Shown: positions 17,250 to 26,527 of the stretch, piece by piece
Layout: every line of letters begins with the position of its first letter
Numbering within the stretch: position 1 is the first letter of the stretch
DNA from: Novisyntrophococcus fermenticellae
GTDB lineage: Bacteria > Bacillota > Clostridia > Lachnospirales > Lachnospiraceae
Reading direction: 5' to 3'
Length of the DNA stretch: 64,000 nt
NCBI RefSeq assembly: GCF_018866245.1
Contig: NZ_CP076458.1
Location: 2,108,001 to 2,172,000, forward strand
Notes under the pieces: generated by a model
What the model was told of the DNA's origin: nothing
The model's input: only the letters and a program-made list of their open reading frames with translations
The model's database searches: none
Program-made: the position numbers and the translations under genes

Positions 17250-17959
17250 GATGCTTCCCCCTTTACGCTGCCAAATCTTCTGTCCCTGCTATTATATTGT
17301 TCAATAGCCTTGACCAATTCCTCTTTATGAAAATCCGGCCAGGGAACGTCTGTAAAATAAAACTCCGTATAAGCCAGCTGCCATAATAGAAAATTAGACA
17401 ACCGCTCTTCTCCGCTGGTTCTTATCATGAGATCCGGATCGGGAATCCCTGATGTATCCAGATAAGAAGAAAAAACCTCTTCTGTAATATCCTCTTCCCT
17501 TAACATCCGGCACTTTACATCGTCAGCCATCCTTACAGCAGCTCTTAGAATCTCATCCCTGCTTCCATAGTTAAGCGCAATTTGAAAATGCAGCTTATCA
17601 TAGCCTTTGGAATAGTCCTCCAATACCTGAATACTTTCCCGAATGTCTTCGTCAAAGGCAGTTGTATCACCGATGATTCTCACACGCATCTCATTTTCTC
17701 TGGAGCTTTTGATGCAACGCTTCAGATAACGCCGGAATAATTTCATCAATCCGTCAATTTCATCTTTGGAGCGCTTCCAGTTTTCCGTGGAAAATGCGTA
17801 AACAGTCAAATATTTAATTCCGAGATCTCTGGCTATATAGCAGATTTTTTCCAGATTATCACATCCTACCATATGTCCATAAGTTCTGGGCATATTTCTG
17901 GATTTTGCCCACCGTCCGTTGCCGTCCAGAATAATTGCCACATGATTTGGCACATTCAT
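17231..17959 (-). CDS. uppS: Undecaprenyl diphosphate synthase (cis-prenyltransferase)
   Basis: Condenses isopentenyl diphosphate onto farnesyl diphosphate to give the C55 lipid carrier for cell wall and surface polymers. The catalytic Asp lies in AIILDGNGRWAK (residues 8-19), VYAFSTENWKR is near 60 and IRTSGEERLSNFLLWQ near 195. The length of 242 aa is typical. GAAGGAG sits eight bases before the ATG. A terminator-like hairpin separates it from frr, which may lower its expression relative to the translation genes. Confidence 0.96.
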   Translation of the reverse strand: MNVPNHVAIILDGNGRWAKSRNMPRTYGHMVGCDNLEKICYIARDLGIKYLTVYAFSTENWKRSKDEIDGLMKLFRRYLKRCIKSSRENEMRVRIIGDTTAFDEDIRESIQVLEDYSKGYDKLHFQIALNYGSRDEILRAAVRMADDVKCRMLREEDITEEVFSSYLDTSGIPDPDLMIRTSGEERLSNFLLWQLAYTEFYFTDVPWPDFHKEELVKAIEQYNSRDRRFGSVKGEASCSKQG

Positions 17960-17985
17960 ATATTATACTCCTTCAAGAGCGCCTG

Positions 17986-18035
17986 TAAAAAAACGATAGA
18001 AAGAAATACAATAGATATCTGTATTTCTTTCTATC
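17986..18035 (-). terminator. Terminator or attenuator between frr and uppS
   Basis: Minus strand GATAGAAAGAAATACA pairs perfectly with TGTATTTCTTTCTATC (16 bp, 9-base loop) and is followed by GTTTTTTT. I see no convincing promoter between it and uppS. Confidence 0.8.
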
Positions 18036-18047
18036 CCCGCCCTGTTT

Positions 18048-18599
18048 TTACACTGTCAAAACTTCTTTGGATTTTTCTTCAATAATCTCGTCAATTTTCC
18101 TGATGAATTTATCTGTCATCTTCTGCGTCTTATCTTCTAACTCTTTGATTTCGTCTTCAGACACATCTTCTTTGGAAAGTTTTTTATAGGAGTCATTGGC
18201 ATCGCGGCGGATATTGCGGATTGCAATCTTTGCGGCTTCGCCTTTTTTCTTGACATCTTTAACCAGCTCTTTTCTTCGTTCTTCAGTCAGCTCCGGAAAT
18301 ACCAGCCTGATTACCTTTCCGTCTGTATTCGGATTAATCCCCAGGTCAGACACCTGAATTGCTTTACAGATATCTTTTACAATAGAAGCTTCCCATGGCT
18401 GGATCTGAATCATCCGGGGTTCAGGAACAGAGACGTTGGCAACCTGCTGCAGCGGTGTGGGTGTTCCATAATAATCTATTGTAATACGGTCCAATACGTG
18501 GGGATTGGCACGTCCGGCACGGATTGTTCCAAGTTCACTTTCCAGACTTTTTATTGTCTTCTCCATCTTTGACTGATATATTTCAATTCTTTCATCCAT
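18048..18599 (-). CDS. frr: Ribosome recycling factor
   Basis: Releases ribosomes from mRNA after termination together with EF-G. The 183-aa length and the pattern are standard: RAGRANPHVLDRITIDYYGTPTPLQQ near 32-56, PWEASIVKDICKAI, PNTDGKVIRL, then the long charged helices. I start at the ATG at 18597-18599; GGAGGGTGAT, a good anti-SD match, ends seven bases upstream. A longer reading would start from a GTG inside that ribosome site. It follows pyrH closely. Confidence 0.96.
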   Translation of the reverse strand: MDERIEIYQSKMEKTIKSLESELGTIRAGRANPHVLDRITIDYYGTPTPLQQVANVSVPEPRMIQIQPWEASIVKDICKAIQVSDLGINPNTDGKVIRLVFPELTEERRKELVKDVKKKGEAAKIAIRNIRRDANDSYKKLSKEDVSEDEIKELEDKTQKMTDKFIRKIDEIIEEKSKEVLTV

Positions 18600-18628
18600 A
18601 ACGATTATCACCCTCCTGTTTTATTTTG

Positions 18629-19324
18629 TTATACGGTCACCTTTGTACCATTATTGATTCCATGTGCTGCATTAACAATTCCATCCCTTTCATTCAGGCT
18701 GAACACCTGCATGGGCATCTTGTTCTCCATACACATAATAGAGGCCGTCATATCCACGACTCCCAGTTTTCGGTCAATCACTTCCTGGATTGATATTTCG
18801 TCATACTTCTTTGCATCCGGATTATCTTTGGGATCACTGTCATATACACCGTCCACAGCCTTGGCCAGCAGAATGGTATCCGCCTCAATTTCTATGGCGC
18901 GCAACACGGTCGCCGTATCTGTCGAAAAATACGGATGGCCGGTTCCGCCCGCAAAAAATACAACCATATTATGATCGAAGTACTTACTCACCCTGTCTTT
19001 TGAGAAGGCCTTTGTAAATTCCCCGCATTGGAAGGGTGTGAGTACGGATGTCATCATCCCCTGTGAACGGAAGATCTCAGATACATAGATACAGTTCATG
19101 ACAGTTGCCAGCATTCCAATTTGATCGGCCTTGGTCCGGTCAATCGATTCGCTGCTTCTCCCTCTCCAGAAGTTGCCTCCTCCAATGACGATTCCTACTT
19201 TGATTCCTTCTTCTACAAGTGTCTTAACCTGCTTTGCGACCGCAGTCACCGTCGGTTCATCAAACCCTGTTTTTTTAGCTCCCGCAAGCGCTTCGCCACT
19301 CAGCTTTAGCAATACTCTTTTCAT
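18629..19324 (-). CDS. pyrH: UMP kinase
   Basis: Phosphorylates UMP to UDP; the bacterial enzyme belongs to the amino-acid-kinase fold and is regulated by GTP and UTP. It has LLKLSGEALAG at residues 5-15, VIGGGNFWRG near 45-54, the DxxGMLATVMN block and TDTATVLRAIEIEAD near 140-155. The length of 231 aa is a little short of the usual 240. First gene of the cluster pyrH-frr-uppS-cdsA-dxr-rseP. The genes rpsB and tsf, often upstream, are not next to it. Confidence 0.96.
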   Translation of the reverse strand: MKRVLLKLSGEALAGAKKTGFDEPTVTAVAKQVKTLVEEGIKVGIVIGGGNFWRGRSSESIDRTKADQIGMLATVMNCIYVSEIFRSQGMMTSVLTPFQCGEFTKAFSKDRVSKYFDHNMVVFFAGGTGHPYFSTDTATVLRAIEIEADTILLAKAVDGVYDSDPKDNPDAKKYDEISIQEVIDRKLGVVDMTASIMCMENKMPMQVFSLNERDGIVNAAHGINNGTKVTV

Positions 19325-19406
19325 CAGGTATTATTCCTCGTTCCTTATGTTTTCACCTATAATCCCGGATGCAGCGGTTTTGGCCGCACGTTCCTTATCT
19401 ACAGGG

Positions 19407-19435
19407 ATTATAGCACATCCCTTACCATCTGTCTA
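19407..19435 (-). promoter_or_regulatory. pyrH cluster promoter
   Basis: Minus strand -35 TAGACA (19430-19435), 17-base spacer, -10 TATAAT (19407-19412). It overlaps the 3' end of the GNAT gene. The -10 lies in one arm of an inverted repeat CTATAATCCC / GGGATTATAG (19404-19413 and 19357-19366). Confidence 0.7.
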
Positions 19436-19854
19436 TAATCAAGGAAGGTAAATCCCAGTCTTTCATACAGTCCGATAACCCCCGGATTCTCCATGCTCAC
19501 TTCCAGGCGAAACCTTTTTGCATATGAATATGTTTCAAACATCCAGTGAAAAAACTGTGTCGCATAACCTTTTTTACGGGCCTCCTCCTTCAGGTAAACT
19601 TCCTCAAGCATAACAGTTTTTCCACCCACCTCGCATGCATAAAATTCTGTTATATAGGCGAATCCCACTACCTTTTCATCTTCCAGAAGTACATATCCAT
19701 CCAACCCCTGCTCTCCGGAAAGAGCAGCTTCAAAGGTTCGCAGCAACGTACTGGCAGGAACTGTATGACACACCGCGGGACTATGATAAAATACTTCTAC
19801 CATATTCATAACATTCACACGGTCCTCTTCCTGCATCCTTACAATTTCAAACAT
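19408..19854 (-). CDS. GNAT-family N-acetyltransferase
   Basis: A 148-aa protein with the GNAT fold: LEEVYLKEEARKKGYATQFF near residues 82-101 is the beta4/acetyl-CoA loop region (R/Q-x-x-G-x-G/A type, here ARKKGYA), and NPGVIGLYERLGF near 122-134 is motif B. The substrate cannot be told from sequence. AAAGGAG lies just before the ATG. It is upstream of pyrH on the same strand, but the pyrH promoter lies in its tail, so co-transcription is only partial. Confidence 0.85.
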   Translation of the reverse strand: MFEIVRMQEEDRVNVMNMVEVFYHSPAVCHTVPASTLLRTFEAALSGEQGLDGYVLLEDEKVVGFAYITEFYACEVGGKTVMLEEVYLKEEARKKGYATQFFHWMFETYSYAKRFRLEVSMENPGVIGLYERLGFTFLDYRQMVRDVL

Positions 19855-19945
19855 AAAACTCCTTTCAAATCACCTTACTATTCTAACTCAAACACCATCT
19901 ACTATACTTTGGATACAAGAAACTGTCAATACATGGACTTCCAAA

Positions 19946-19988
19946 CAAAAATCCCCAGCAGGCGGTTGAAAAAATCACCTGTTGGGGA
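19946..19988 (-). terminator. Terminator after aspartate kinase
   Basis: Minus strand CCCCAACAGG pairs with CCTGCTGGGG (one G-U) around a 15-base loop and is followed by ATTTTTGT. Confidence 0.85.
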
Positions 19989-20006
19989 GTATGCAGACTC
20001 CGCTGT

Positions 20007-21326
20007 TTACAACTGTGCTTCCACAAAAATATTATAGATGGCCTGTATTGCTGTTTCAAAATCTCTGTTTTCTACCCCAATTATAATATTTAATTCTGAG
20101 GAACCCTGGTCAATCATCTTGACATTGACATGTACATGCGCCAGTGCCGCGAATATCCTTCCGGCCGTTCCCCGTGTTCTGCGCATTCCTCTTCCCACTA
20201 CCGCTATCAGGGCCAGGTCTGACTCCAAATCAATGGAATCTGGATGAACCGCCCTGTGAAGTCCGGCGATCACCTGCTGCTCTTTCTCCTGGAATTCATC
20301 CTGATGGACATATACCGTGAACGTATCAATACCGGATGGTGTATGTTCAAAAGAAAGTCCGCAGTCTTCGAATACCTGAAGCACTTTTCTTCCAAATCCG
20401 ATCTCCGTATTCATCATATCTTTTTCAATGTTGATAGATGCAAAACCTTTTTTTCCTGCAATTCCGGTAATGGTGTATTTGGGTTTACTGCACGTGCTCT
20501 CCACGATCAATGTTCCGCTATCCTCCGGCTTGTTGGTATTTCTTACGTTAATCGGTATACCTTCCTGACGAAGCGGAAAGATAGAATCCTCATGCAGTAC
20601 GGTTGCCCCCATATAAGAAAGCTCCCGCAGCTCCTTATATGTAATTGTGGATATTACTTCCGGATTCTCTACAATACGTGGATCGGTTACCAGAAAACCG
20701 GATACATCCGTCCAGTTTTCATATAGATCCGCATGCACGGCTTTTGCCACAATAGAACCGGTAATGTCGGAGCCACCCCGTGAAAAGGTTTTCACGCTGC
20801 CATCAGCTGCCAAGCCATAAAACCCCGGAATCACTGCACGTTCAACAGTGGAAAGACGCTGTGACAGGCAGGCATCTGTCTTATCAGCATCAAAAGAGCC
20901 ACCTTCTGTAAAGAATATCACTTCTGCTGCATCAATGAATTCATACCCCAGATAATCTGCCATAATAATTCCATTCAGATATTCTCCGCGGGATGCGGCA
21001 TAATCAGTTCCTGCCTTTTCCGAGAAATTTTTTTGAATTTCCTTAAACTGCTCATTCAAAGAAAGTTCGAGACCAAGTCCGTCAATAATCTCCTGATATC
21101 TGACCTGTATCGCTTTTAATTTATCCTCAAAGTTTTTATCAGATTCCGCCGCCCGATAGCAGTCGTAAAGCATATCTGTGACCTTTGTGTCTCCATCATA
21201 ACGCTTTCCCGGTGCTGATGGTATCACATACCTTCTGCCGGAATCCGCAAAGATTATATTTCCCGCCTTTTGAAACTGTTCTGCACTTGCCAGAGAACTT
21301 CCACCGAATTTTACAACTTTTTTCAT
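20007..21326 (-). CDS. lysC: Aspartate kinase
   Basis: Phosphorylates aspartate, the first step to lysine, threonine, methionine and diaminopimelate. It has KFGGSSLASAEQF at the N-terminus, the FSRGGSDITGS block near 185-195, and two C-terminal ACT segments (ITGIAGKKGFASINIEKD and LIAVVGRGMR...VKMIDQGSSELNIIIGV) that normally bind end-product effectors. The 439-aa length and lack of a homoserine dehydrogenase domain give a monofunctional enzyme. It stands alone with its own promoter. The leader is only about 40 bases, so there is no lysine riboswitch, and feedback must be at protein level or by a repressor. Confidence 0.94.
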   Translation of the reverse strand: MKKVVKFGGSSLASAEQFQKAGNIIFADSGRRYVIPSAPGKRYDGDTKVTDMLYDCYRAAESDKNFEDKLKAIQVRYQEIIDGLGLELSLNEQFKEIQKNFSEKAGTDYAASRGEYLNGIIMADYLGYEFIDAAEVIFFTEGGSFDADKTDACLSQRLSTVERAVIPGFYGLAADGSVKTFSRGGSDITGSIVAKAVHADLYENWTDVSGFLVTDPRIVENPEVISTITYKELRELSYMGATVLHEDSIFPLRQEGIPINVRNTNKPEDSGTLIVESTCSKPKYTITGIAGKKGFASINIEKDMMNTEIGFGRKVLQVFEDCGLSFEHTPSGIDTFTVYVHQDEFQEKEQQVIAGLHRAVHPDSIDLESDLALIAVVGRGMRRTRGTAGRIFAALAHVHVNVKMIDQGSSELNIIIGVENRDFETAIQAIYNIFVEAQL

Positions 21327-21374
21327 GGGTTTGTACGCTCCTTCATATTAATCCTTACATACCTAATAACTAAT

Positions 21375-21403
21375 AATTTAGCGCATGAAAGTCTCCGCGT
21401 CAA
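21375..21403 (-). promoter_or_regulatory. Aspartate kinase promoter
   Basis: Minus strand -35 TTGACG (21398-21403), 17-base spacer, -10 TAAATT (21375-21380). It starts only 27 bases after the araD stop codon; no terminator separates them. Confidence 0.65.
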
Positions 21404-21429
21404 GTTTTTTCTGGTCTGCTGCTGTCTCC

Positions 21430-22119
21430 TTACTTCTGACCGTAGTATGCATTTGCTCCGTGTTTTCTATAATAATGCTTGTCCTGCAGCTCCTGCAAAG
21501 CCGGCTGCACTCTTGGGTTAATCTGTTCGCATCTGGCCGCCATCTTTGCAACTTCTTCCAGAACTACCGCATTGTGTACTGCCTCATGTCCATCCTTTCC
21601 CCAGGTAAAGGGTCCATGATTTTTGCAGAGTACTGCAGGCATCGCTTCATAATTCTTGTCTTTAAAAAGATCTGCAATCAGAAGCCCTGTGTTTTTTTCA
21701 TAATCACTTTCAATTTCTTCCTTATCCAGACATCTGGCACAGGGAATCTCACCATACATATAATCGGCATGGGTAGTGCCGTAGCATGGAATCCCTCTGC
21801 CCGCCTGGGCCCAGCTGGTCGCCCAGGAAGAATGTGTATGAACAATTCCGCCGATTTTTGGAAACGCCTTGTACAACTCCAAATGCGTGGGAGTATCGGA
21901 TGAAGGATTATATTTTCCTTCTACTTTCTCACCCTTCAGGTCCATGAGCACAATATCATCCGGTGTCAGTTTATCATAATCCACCCCGCTTGGTTTAATG
22001 GCAAACAACCCGCTTTCTTTATCAATCTCACTGACATTTCCCCATGTAAATGTAACCAGTCTGTATTTTGGAAGCAGCATATTTGCCTCATATACACGCT
22101 TTTTTAAATCTTCAAGCAT
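21430..22119 (-). CDS. araD: L-ribulose-5-phosphate 4-epimerase
   Basis: Converts L-ribulose-5-P to D-xylulose-5-P, the last arabinose-specific step. It is a class II aldolase-like zinc enzyme: GNVSEID near 28-34, [15 protein letters not shown] near 73-87, [12 protein letters not shown] near 94-105 and the third His ligand near 170 in [10 protein letters not shown]. The length of 229 aa is normal. Its start overlaps the araB stop by eight bases with GGAGG within that overlap, so translation is coupled. Confidence 0.96.
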   Translation of the reverse strand: MLEDLKKRVYEANMLLPKYRLVTFTWGNVSEIDKESGLFAIKPSGVDYDKLTPDDIVLMDLKGEKVEGKYNPSSDTPTHLELYKAFPKIGGIVHTHSSWATSWAQAGRGIPCYGTTHADYMYGEIPCARCLDKEEIESDYEKNTGLLIADLFKDKNYEAMPAVLCKNHGPFTWGKDGHEAVHNAVVLEEVAKMAARCEQINPRVQPALQELQDKHYYRKHGANAYYGQK

Positions 22120-23734
22120 AATTACCTCCGCTTAAGTTTTCCACCGCAGCCCGCTCAATGGGCAGCCCGCTCTTATAACGCTCGATGAATGTTTCAAACC
22201 CGGCCACATCCCTGGCATCAGGCTCTATACATTCGCCTTCCTGTCCCGCAAAAACTTTTTCATTCAAATAGGCATCCAAGGTCTCCCCTTCTGTCTTGTT
22301 CAACATATAGGAAGCAAGCAGTGCAATGCCCCAGGCTCCTCCTTCTCCTGCCGTTTCCATAACAGATACAGGCGCATTCATAGCAGCTGCAAGGAATCTT
22401 TGCCCCACACCTTTGGTTTTAAACAACCCGCCGTGTCCCAATATACGGTCAACCTCGACATCTTCCTCCTTCAAAAGGATATCCAGCCCCACCTTTAGTG
22501 CGCCCAGTGATGTAAACAGGTGTACCCTCATAAAATTGGCAAGGTTGAATCTGTCACCGGCATTACGCACGAACAGGGGACGCCCTTCCACAAAATCTGT
22601 AATATGCTCTCCCGAAAAGTAGTTATATGCAAGCAGTCCTCCACAGTCAGGATCACCTTCCAATGCCTTGCGATACAAGGTTCCGAAAAGTTCATTCATG
22701 TCCGGCTTCATGCCAAACGTTTCCGCAAACTCCTTGAAAAGGCCCACCCACGCATTCAGGTCTGAAGTACAGTTCTGGCAGTGAACCATGGCCACAGGAT
22801 CCCCCAGAGGAGTGGTCACCATATCAATCTGCGAATAGACCTTAGACAGTGCCTTTTCCAGGACAATCATAGCAAACACAGAAGTACCTGCTGATACGTT
22901 GCCGGTTCGCTTTGACACACTATTGGTGGCCACCATACCTGTTCCTGCATCACCTTCGGGTGGGCAGAGGGGAATTCCCGCTCTCAGCTCACCGGTAACA
23001 TCCAGAAGTTTTGCTCCTTCCTCTGTCAGTGTACCTGCCGCGTCTCCGGCCGTCCGGACTTCTGAAAGGATATCCGTCAGTTTCCAGGAAAACTGTTTAT
23101 CGGCAGCCAGGTCATCAAATTTTTGAACCATTTCTTTCTGATAAGTCTTTGTATCTGAGTCTATCGGAAATACCCCGGAAGCTTCTCCTATTCCCAGAAC
23201 TCTTTCGCCTGTCAGTCTCCAGTGTATATAGCCTGCCAGAGTTGTCAGATAGTCAATCTCACCTACATGTTCTTCCCCATTTAGAATTGCCTGATACAGG
23301 TGGGCGATTGTCCATCTCTGCGGTATCTGGAACTGAAAAAGATCGGTCAGTTCTTTTGAAGCCTGTCCTGTGATATTGTTCCTCCAGGTTCGAAACGGCA
23401 CCAGAAGCTCGCCATCTTTATCAAATGCCATATATCCATGCATCATCGCGCTGAATCCAATTGCTCCTATGTTTCGTAAGGTCACTCCGTACTGGTCTTT
23501 CACATCCAAAGCCATCTTCCGGTAGCTGTCCTGGAGCCCCTTCCAGATATCTTCGACGCTATAGGTCCAGATACCGTTTTCATACTTATTTTCCCAGTCA
23601 TGTGCTCCGGAAGCAATCGGAACATTGTCCTCTCCTACCAAAACTGCTTTAATTCTGGTAGACCCAAATTCAATTCCAAGTGCCGTCTTTCCGGCTTCAA
23701 TTTCAGCCTTTACTTTAGCAATGTCAATACCCAT
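22112..23734 (-). CDS. araB: Ribulokinase (FGGY carbohydrate kinase)
   Basis: Phosphorylates L-ribulose with ATP. It has the FGGY-family fold: the N-terminal phosphate loop [27 protein letters not shown] near 105 and the C-terminal ATP domain with [24 protein letters not shown] near 430-455. The length of 540 aa is in range for the Firmicute form. The position between araA and araD supports ribulokinase over xylulokinase. GAGG is 10 bases before the ATG. Confidence 0.93.
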   Translation of the reverse strand: MGIDIAKVKAEIEAGKTALGIEFGSTRIKAVLVGEDNVPIASGAHDWENKYENGIWTYSVEDIWKGLQDSYRKMALDVKDQYGVTLRNIGAIGFSAMMHGYMAFDKDGELLVPFRTWRNNITGQASKELTDLFQFQIPQRWTIAHLYQAILNGEEHVGEIDYLTTLAGYIHWRLTGERVLGIGEASGVFPIDSDTKTYQKEMVQKFDDLAADKQFSWKLTDILSEVRTAGDAAGTLTEEGAKLLDVTGELRAGIPLCPPEGDAGTGMVATNSVSKRTGNVSAGTSVFAMIVLEKALSKVYSQIDMVTTPLGDPVAMVHCQNCTSDLNAWVGLFKEFAETFGMKPDMNELFGTLYRKALEGDPDCGGLLAYNYFSGEHITDFVEGRPLFVRNAGDRFNLANFMRVHLFTSLGALKVGLDILLKEEDVEVDRILGHGGLFKTKGVGQRFLAAAMNAPVSVMETAGEGGAWGIALLASYMLNKTEGETLDAYLNEKVFAGQEGECIEPDARDVAGFETFIERYKSGLPIERAAVENLSGGNYA

Positions 23735-23769
23735 TTAACCCTATACCTCCTCGATTGTTTACCAGACTC

Positions 23770-25266
23770 TTATCTATAATATACAGAATTCCATCTCAAC
23801 TCGTTACGCAGATTACGAATGGTTGTGTCATGATCAATTACAACGCTTTCAATTCCCATAGCTGCTGCCCAGTCCACCATCTGCTCTGTAGTCAAGTCAT
23901 AGGTGAATGCAGTATGATGAGCACCGCCTGCATAAATCCAGGCTTCAGCACCAACCTGAAGGTTGGGCTGCGGTACCCAGAAGTTGGTTGCCACCGGAAG
24001 CTTCGGCATCGGTTTTTCCACCTTCTTGCAATCCACATCATTTATAATCAGGCGGAAGCGGTTTCCCAGATCAATAAGAGAAGTGGCAATCCCATGTCCT
24101 TCCTTGGATGTGAATACCAGACGAGCCGGATCTTCGCGGTCTCCCATGCTAAGGGGCTGACACTTAATGGAAACCGGCCCATCAGCAATTGTGGGGCATA
24201 CTTCCAGCATATGAGCCTCCAGAATACCCTCTTTTCCGGGAACCAGATTATAGGTATAGTCCTCCATGAAGGAAGTTCCTTTCGCATCCTTGATGCCCTG
24301 TGTCATAATCTTCATAAGACGTACCATAGCAGCCGTCTTCCAGTCTCCTTCTCCCCCGAAACCATAGCCCTTTTCCATCAGCCTTTGAATTGCAAGTCCC
24401 GGAAGCTGCTTCAGTGCGCCAAGGTCACCAAAGTGCGTAACAATCGCCTGATAATCCTTTTCTAACAGGAACTTTTCAAATCCCAGCTCAATCCCGGCCT
24501 GTACTGCAACATGTTTTTTAAACTCCTCCGGCTCCTGCCCTTCCAGCAGAATCTCGTACTTGCTGTAATACTCCTCAACCAGCGTATCAATATCGCCCTT
24601 TTTAACATCTTGTACATATTGCTCAATTTCATTAACCGGATACGCATCAATCTCCCAGCCGAACTTAATCTGCGCCTCTACCTTGTCGCCTTCTGTAACA
24701 GCAACATTTCTCATGTTATCAGCGATACGGCATACACGGATATGGCTGCTTTCCATAATTCCGATGGCTGTGCGCATCCAGCCCGCGATGCGCTCCTGAA
24801 CTTCTTTATCTTCCCAGAATCCCATGATTACTTTTCTCTCAATATTCATCCTGGTGACAATATGTCCGTACTCCCGGTCACCGTGTGCTGCCTGATTCTC
24901 ATTCATAAAATCCATATCGATAGTATCATAAGGAATCTCACGGTTATACTGGGTGTGCAGATGAAGAAGTGGTTTCCGATACTCCTGAAGTCCTAAAATC
25001 CAGGATTTTGCAGGAGAAAATGTATGCATCCATGTAATAACACCGGCACAGTTTTCATCTGCATTCGCCTCATTAAATGTCTTTCGAATGAGTTGGTTGG
25101 TAATCAGGGTTGGTTTCCAGATAACCTCAAAGGGCAATATTCCTGACTGATTCAAGCCCTCAACGATAATCTGAGAATGCTCTGCCACATGTGCAAGGCA
25201 TTCATCACCGTACAGATCCTGTGATCCGGTACAAAACCAAAATTTGTAATTCTTTGCTTCATTCAT
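23770..25266 (-). CDS. araA: L-arabinose isomerase
   Basis: Interconverts L-arabinose and L-ribulose, a manganese enzyme. Family blocks are visible: FWFCTGSQDLYG at the N-terminus, GVITWMHTFSPAKSW near 95, LLHLHTQYN near 125, GYGFGGEGDWKTAAMVR near 305-320 (metal ligand Glu) and the C-terminal AWIYAGGAHHTAFT. The length of 498 aa is standard. It is the second gene of the operon, 30 bases after araR. Confidence 0.97.
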   Translation of the reverse strand: MNEAKNYKFWFCTGSQDLYGDECLAHVAEHSQIIVEGLNQSGILPFEVIWKPTLITNQLIRKTFNEANADENCAGVITWMHTFSPAKSWILGLQEYRKPLLHLHTQYNREIPYDTIDMDFMNENQAAHGDREYGHIVTRMNIERKVIMGFWEDKEVQERIAGWMRTAIGIMESSHIRVCRIADNMRNVAVTEGDKVEAQIKFGWEIDAYPVNEIEQYVQDVKKGDIDTLVEEYYSKYEILLEGQEPEEFKKHVAVQAGIELGFEKFLLEKDYQAIVTHFGDLGALKQLPGLAIQRLMEKGYGFGGEGDWKTAAMVRLMKIMTQGIKDAKGTSFMEDYTYNLVPGKEGILEAHMLEVCPTIADGPVSIKCQPLSMGDREDPARLVFTSKEGHGIATSLIDLGNRFRLIINDVDCKKVEKPMPKLPVATNFWVPQPNLQVGAEAWIYAGGAHHTAFTYDLTTEQMVDWAAAMGIESVVIDHDTTIRNLRNELRWNSVYYR

Positions 25267-25296
25267 AAGTTCTTCTCCTTTATGCTATATATTTTT

Positions 25297-26400
25297 TTAT
25301 ACCTTCTTATTTCTCTGGCACGTGGATTGTCTGATGATTAATTCCGGCTGTATCAACCGCTCTACCTTACTTTTCTTAAGCGGTACCTTCCGAATCTGTT
25401 CCAGAATCAGTTCTGCCGCCATCTCTCCAAGTCTTTCCTGTGGATGGTTGATGGTTGTAAGGCCGATTTGTCCCGCCTCTGCAATCAGGGAATTATCGTA
25501 TCCGGTAACAGATATATCCTGCGGTATGGTTAAACCCCTGTTGCTTAGCGTCTGGATAGCAAGCACGGCAATCTGATCGTTGTAGCAGACAACTGCATCC
25601 ATATGCACACCCTTGTCCAGCATCTGGTTCAGCAGCAGTGGTGGCTTTATACGCCGGTCTTCTGTATGAAACCAGATTACCATCTCCGGATCGTAAAAGA
25701 TTCCGGCTTCCTTCAAGGCTTTTGTATAGCCCATATGGCGCCCGGCGCCCTGGCTGTCATCGGCCTTAAAGATTCCTGCGATATACCTGTGTCCCTGCCT
25801 GATCAGATATTTTGTCAGCAGATATCCTCCCTGACAGTCATCCATCAAAATCCGGGGTTTATCCAACATCTGCGGATAGCTTCCCTGAATAAATACATAG
25901 GGTATTTCGTACTGATCCAGCATCTCATAAAGATTCAGATGCTTACATAAAATCTGACTTTTACTGGGTTCAATAATCAAGCCGTCTATAGGCTTATTCA
26001 ACATCTCCCGAAGAACCTTTGCTTCATTGGTTCTGGAATTTCCTGTATTCTTCAGAATGATGCTGTAGCCATTCGCAGTCAGGACCCTGTCCATCCCCTG
26101 AATCAGACGTGGGAATATATAGTCCGATATGTAAGTGGTCACGACTGCGATATTATGAGATGTATGGCGGTGAATCATGCGCTCAGAACAAAAGGTTCCC
26201 TTCCCGTGGCGGGCGGTGATATAGCCTTCATTTTCCAGGATGGACAATGCCTTGCGAACCGTATGACGGCTGATCTTAAACTCTTCCGCCAGCTGATTCT
26301 CTGAGGGAAGCTTTTCACCTGCCTGAATATTTCCGGAAAGAATATCTTCCTTCAGCTGTTCCATCAGCGTAAAATACTTGGCCTTTCCGCTGGCATCCAT
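25297..26400 (-). CDS. araR: Arabinose operon repressor, GntR DNA-binding plus LacI-type sensor
   Basis: The N-terminal 70 residues are a GntR winged helix (LPSENQLAEEFKISRHTVRKAL...YITARHGKGTF). The remainder is a LacI/periplasmic-binding-like sensor (NIAVVTTYISDYIFPRLIQGMD...ISVTGYDNSLIAE). This fusion is characteristic of AraR, which releases DNA on binding L-arabinose. It is the first gene of araR-araA-araB-araD, so it should control its own level. An inverted-repeat operator overlaps the promoter just upstream. No arabinose transporter lies next to the operon in this window. Confidence 0.93.
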   Translation of the reverse strand: MDASGKAKYFTLMEQLKEDILSGNIQAGEKLPSENQLAEEFKISRHTVRKALSILENEGYITARHGKGTFCSERMIHRHTSHNIAVVTTYISDYIFPRLIQGMDRVLTANGYSIILKNTGNSRTNEAKVLREMLNKPIDGLIIEPSKSQILCKHLNLYEMLDQYEIPYVFIQGSYPQMLDKPRILMDDCQGGYLLTKYLIRQGHRYIAGIFKADDSQGAGRHMGYTKALKEAGIFYDPEMVIWFHTEDRRIKPPLLLNQMLDKGVHMDAVVCYNDQIAVLAIQTLSNRGLTIPQDISVTGYDNSLIAEAGQIGLTTINHPQERLGEMAAELILEQIRKVPLKKSKVERLIQPELIIRQSTCQRNKKV

Positions 26401-26426
26401 AAGAACCTCCTTCCCTCTTTTATCCC

Positions 26427-26462
26427 ATTATACAACTTGTACGTTCCTCTTTACAAGTTGTA
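26427..26462 (-). promoter_or_regulatory. araR-araABD promoter and operator
   Basis: Minus strand -35 TTGTAA (26451-26456), 18-base spacer, -10 TATAAT (26427-26432). A perfect 11-bp inverted repeat TACAACTTGTA / TACAAGTTGTA (26431-26441, 26452-26462; 10-base gap) covers both promoter elements. The half-site ACTTGTACGT resembles the AraR operator of Bacillus (ATTTGTACGTACAAAT). Confidence 0.75.
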
Positions 26463-26476
26463 TGCAAATTATATAT

Positions 26477-26521
26477 AAAAGGCGAATCAATTACATTTGA
26501 ACGTAATTGATCCGCCTTTTA
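26477..26521 (-). terminator. Terminator before araR
   Basis: AAAAGGCG-A-ATCAATTAC pairs with GTAATTGAT-CCGCCTTTT, giving a long stem and a T-run on the minus strand. It ends the unit containing the 68-aa protein. Confidence 0.85.
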
Positions 26522-26527
26522 CGTGCT

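Noticed and set aside
17961..17990. TTTACA-16-TATAAT just before uppS
   Set aside because: The -10 overlaps the ribosome site region and transcription would start at the ATG; more likely a by-product of GAAGGAGTATAAT.
21327..21374. Lysine riboswitch before aspartate kinase
   Set aside because: The leader from promoter to ATG is only about 40 bases, far too short.
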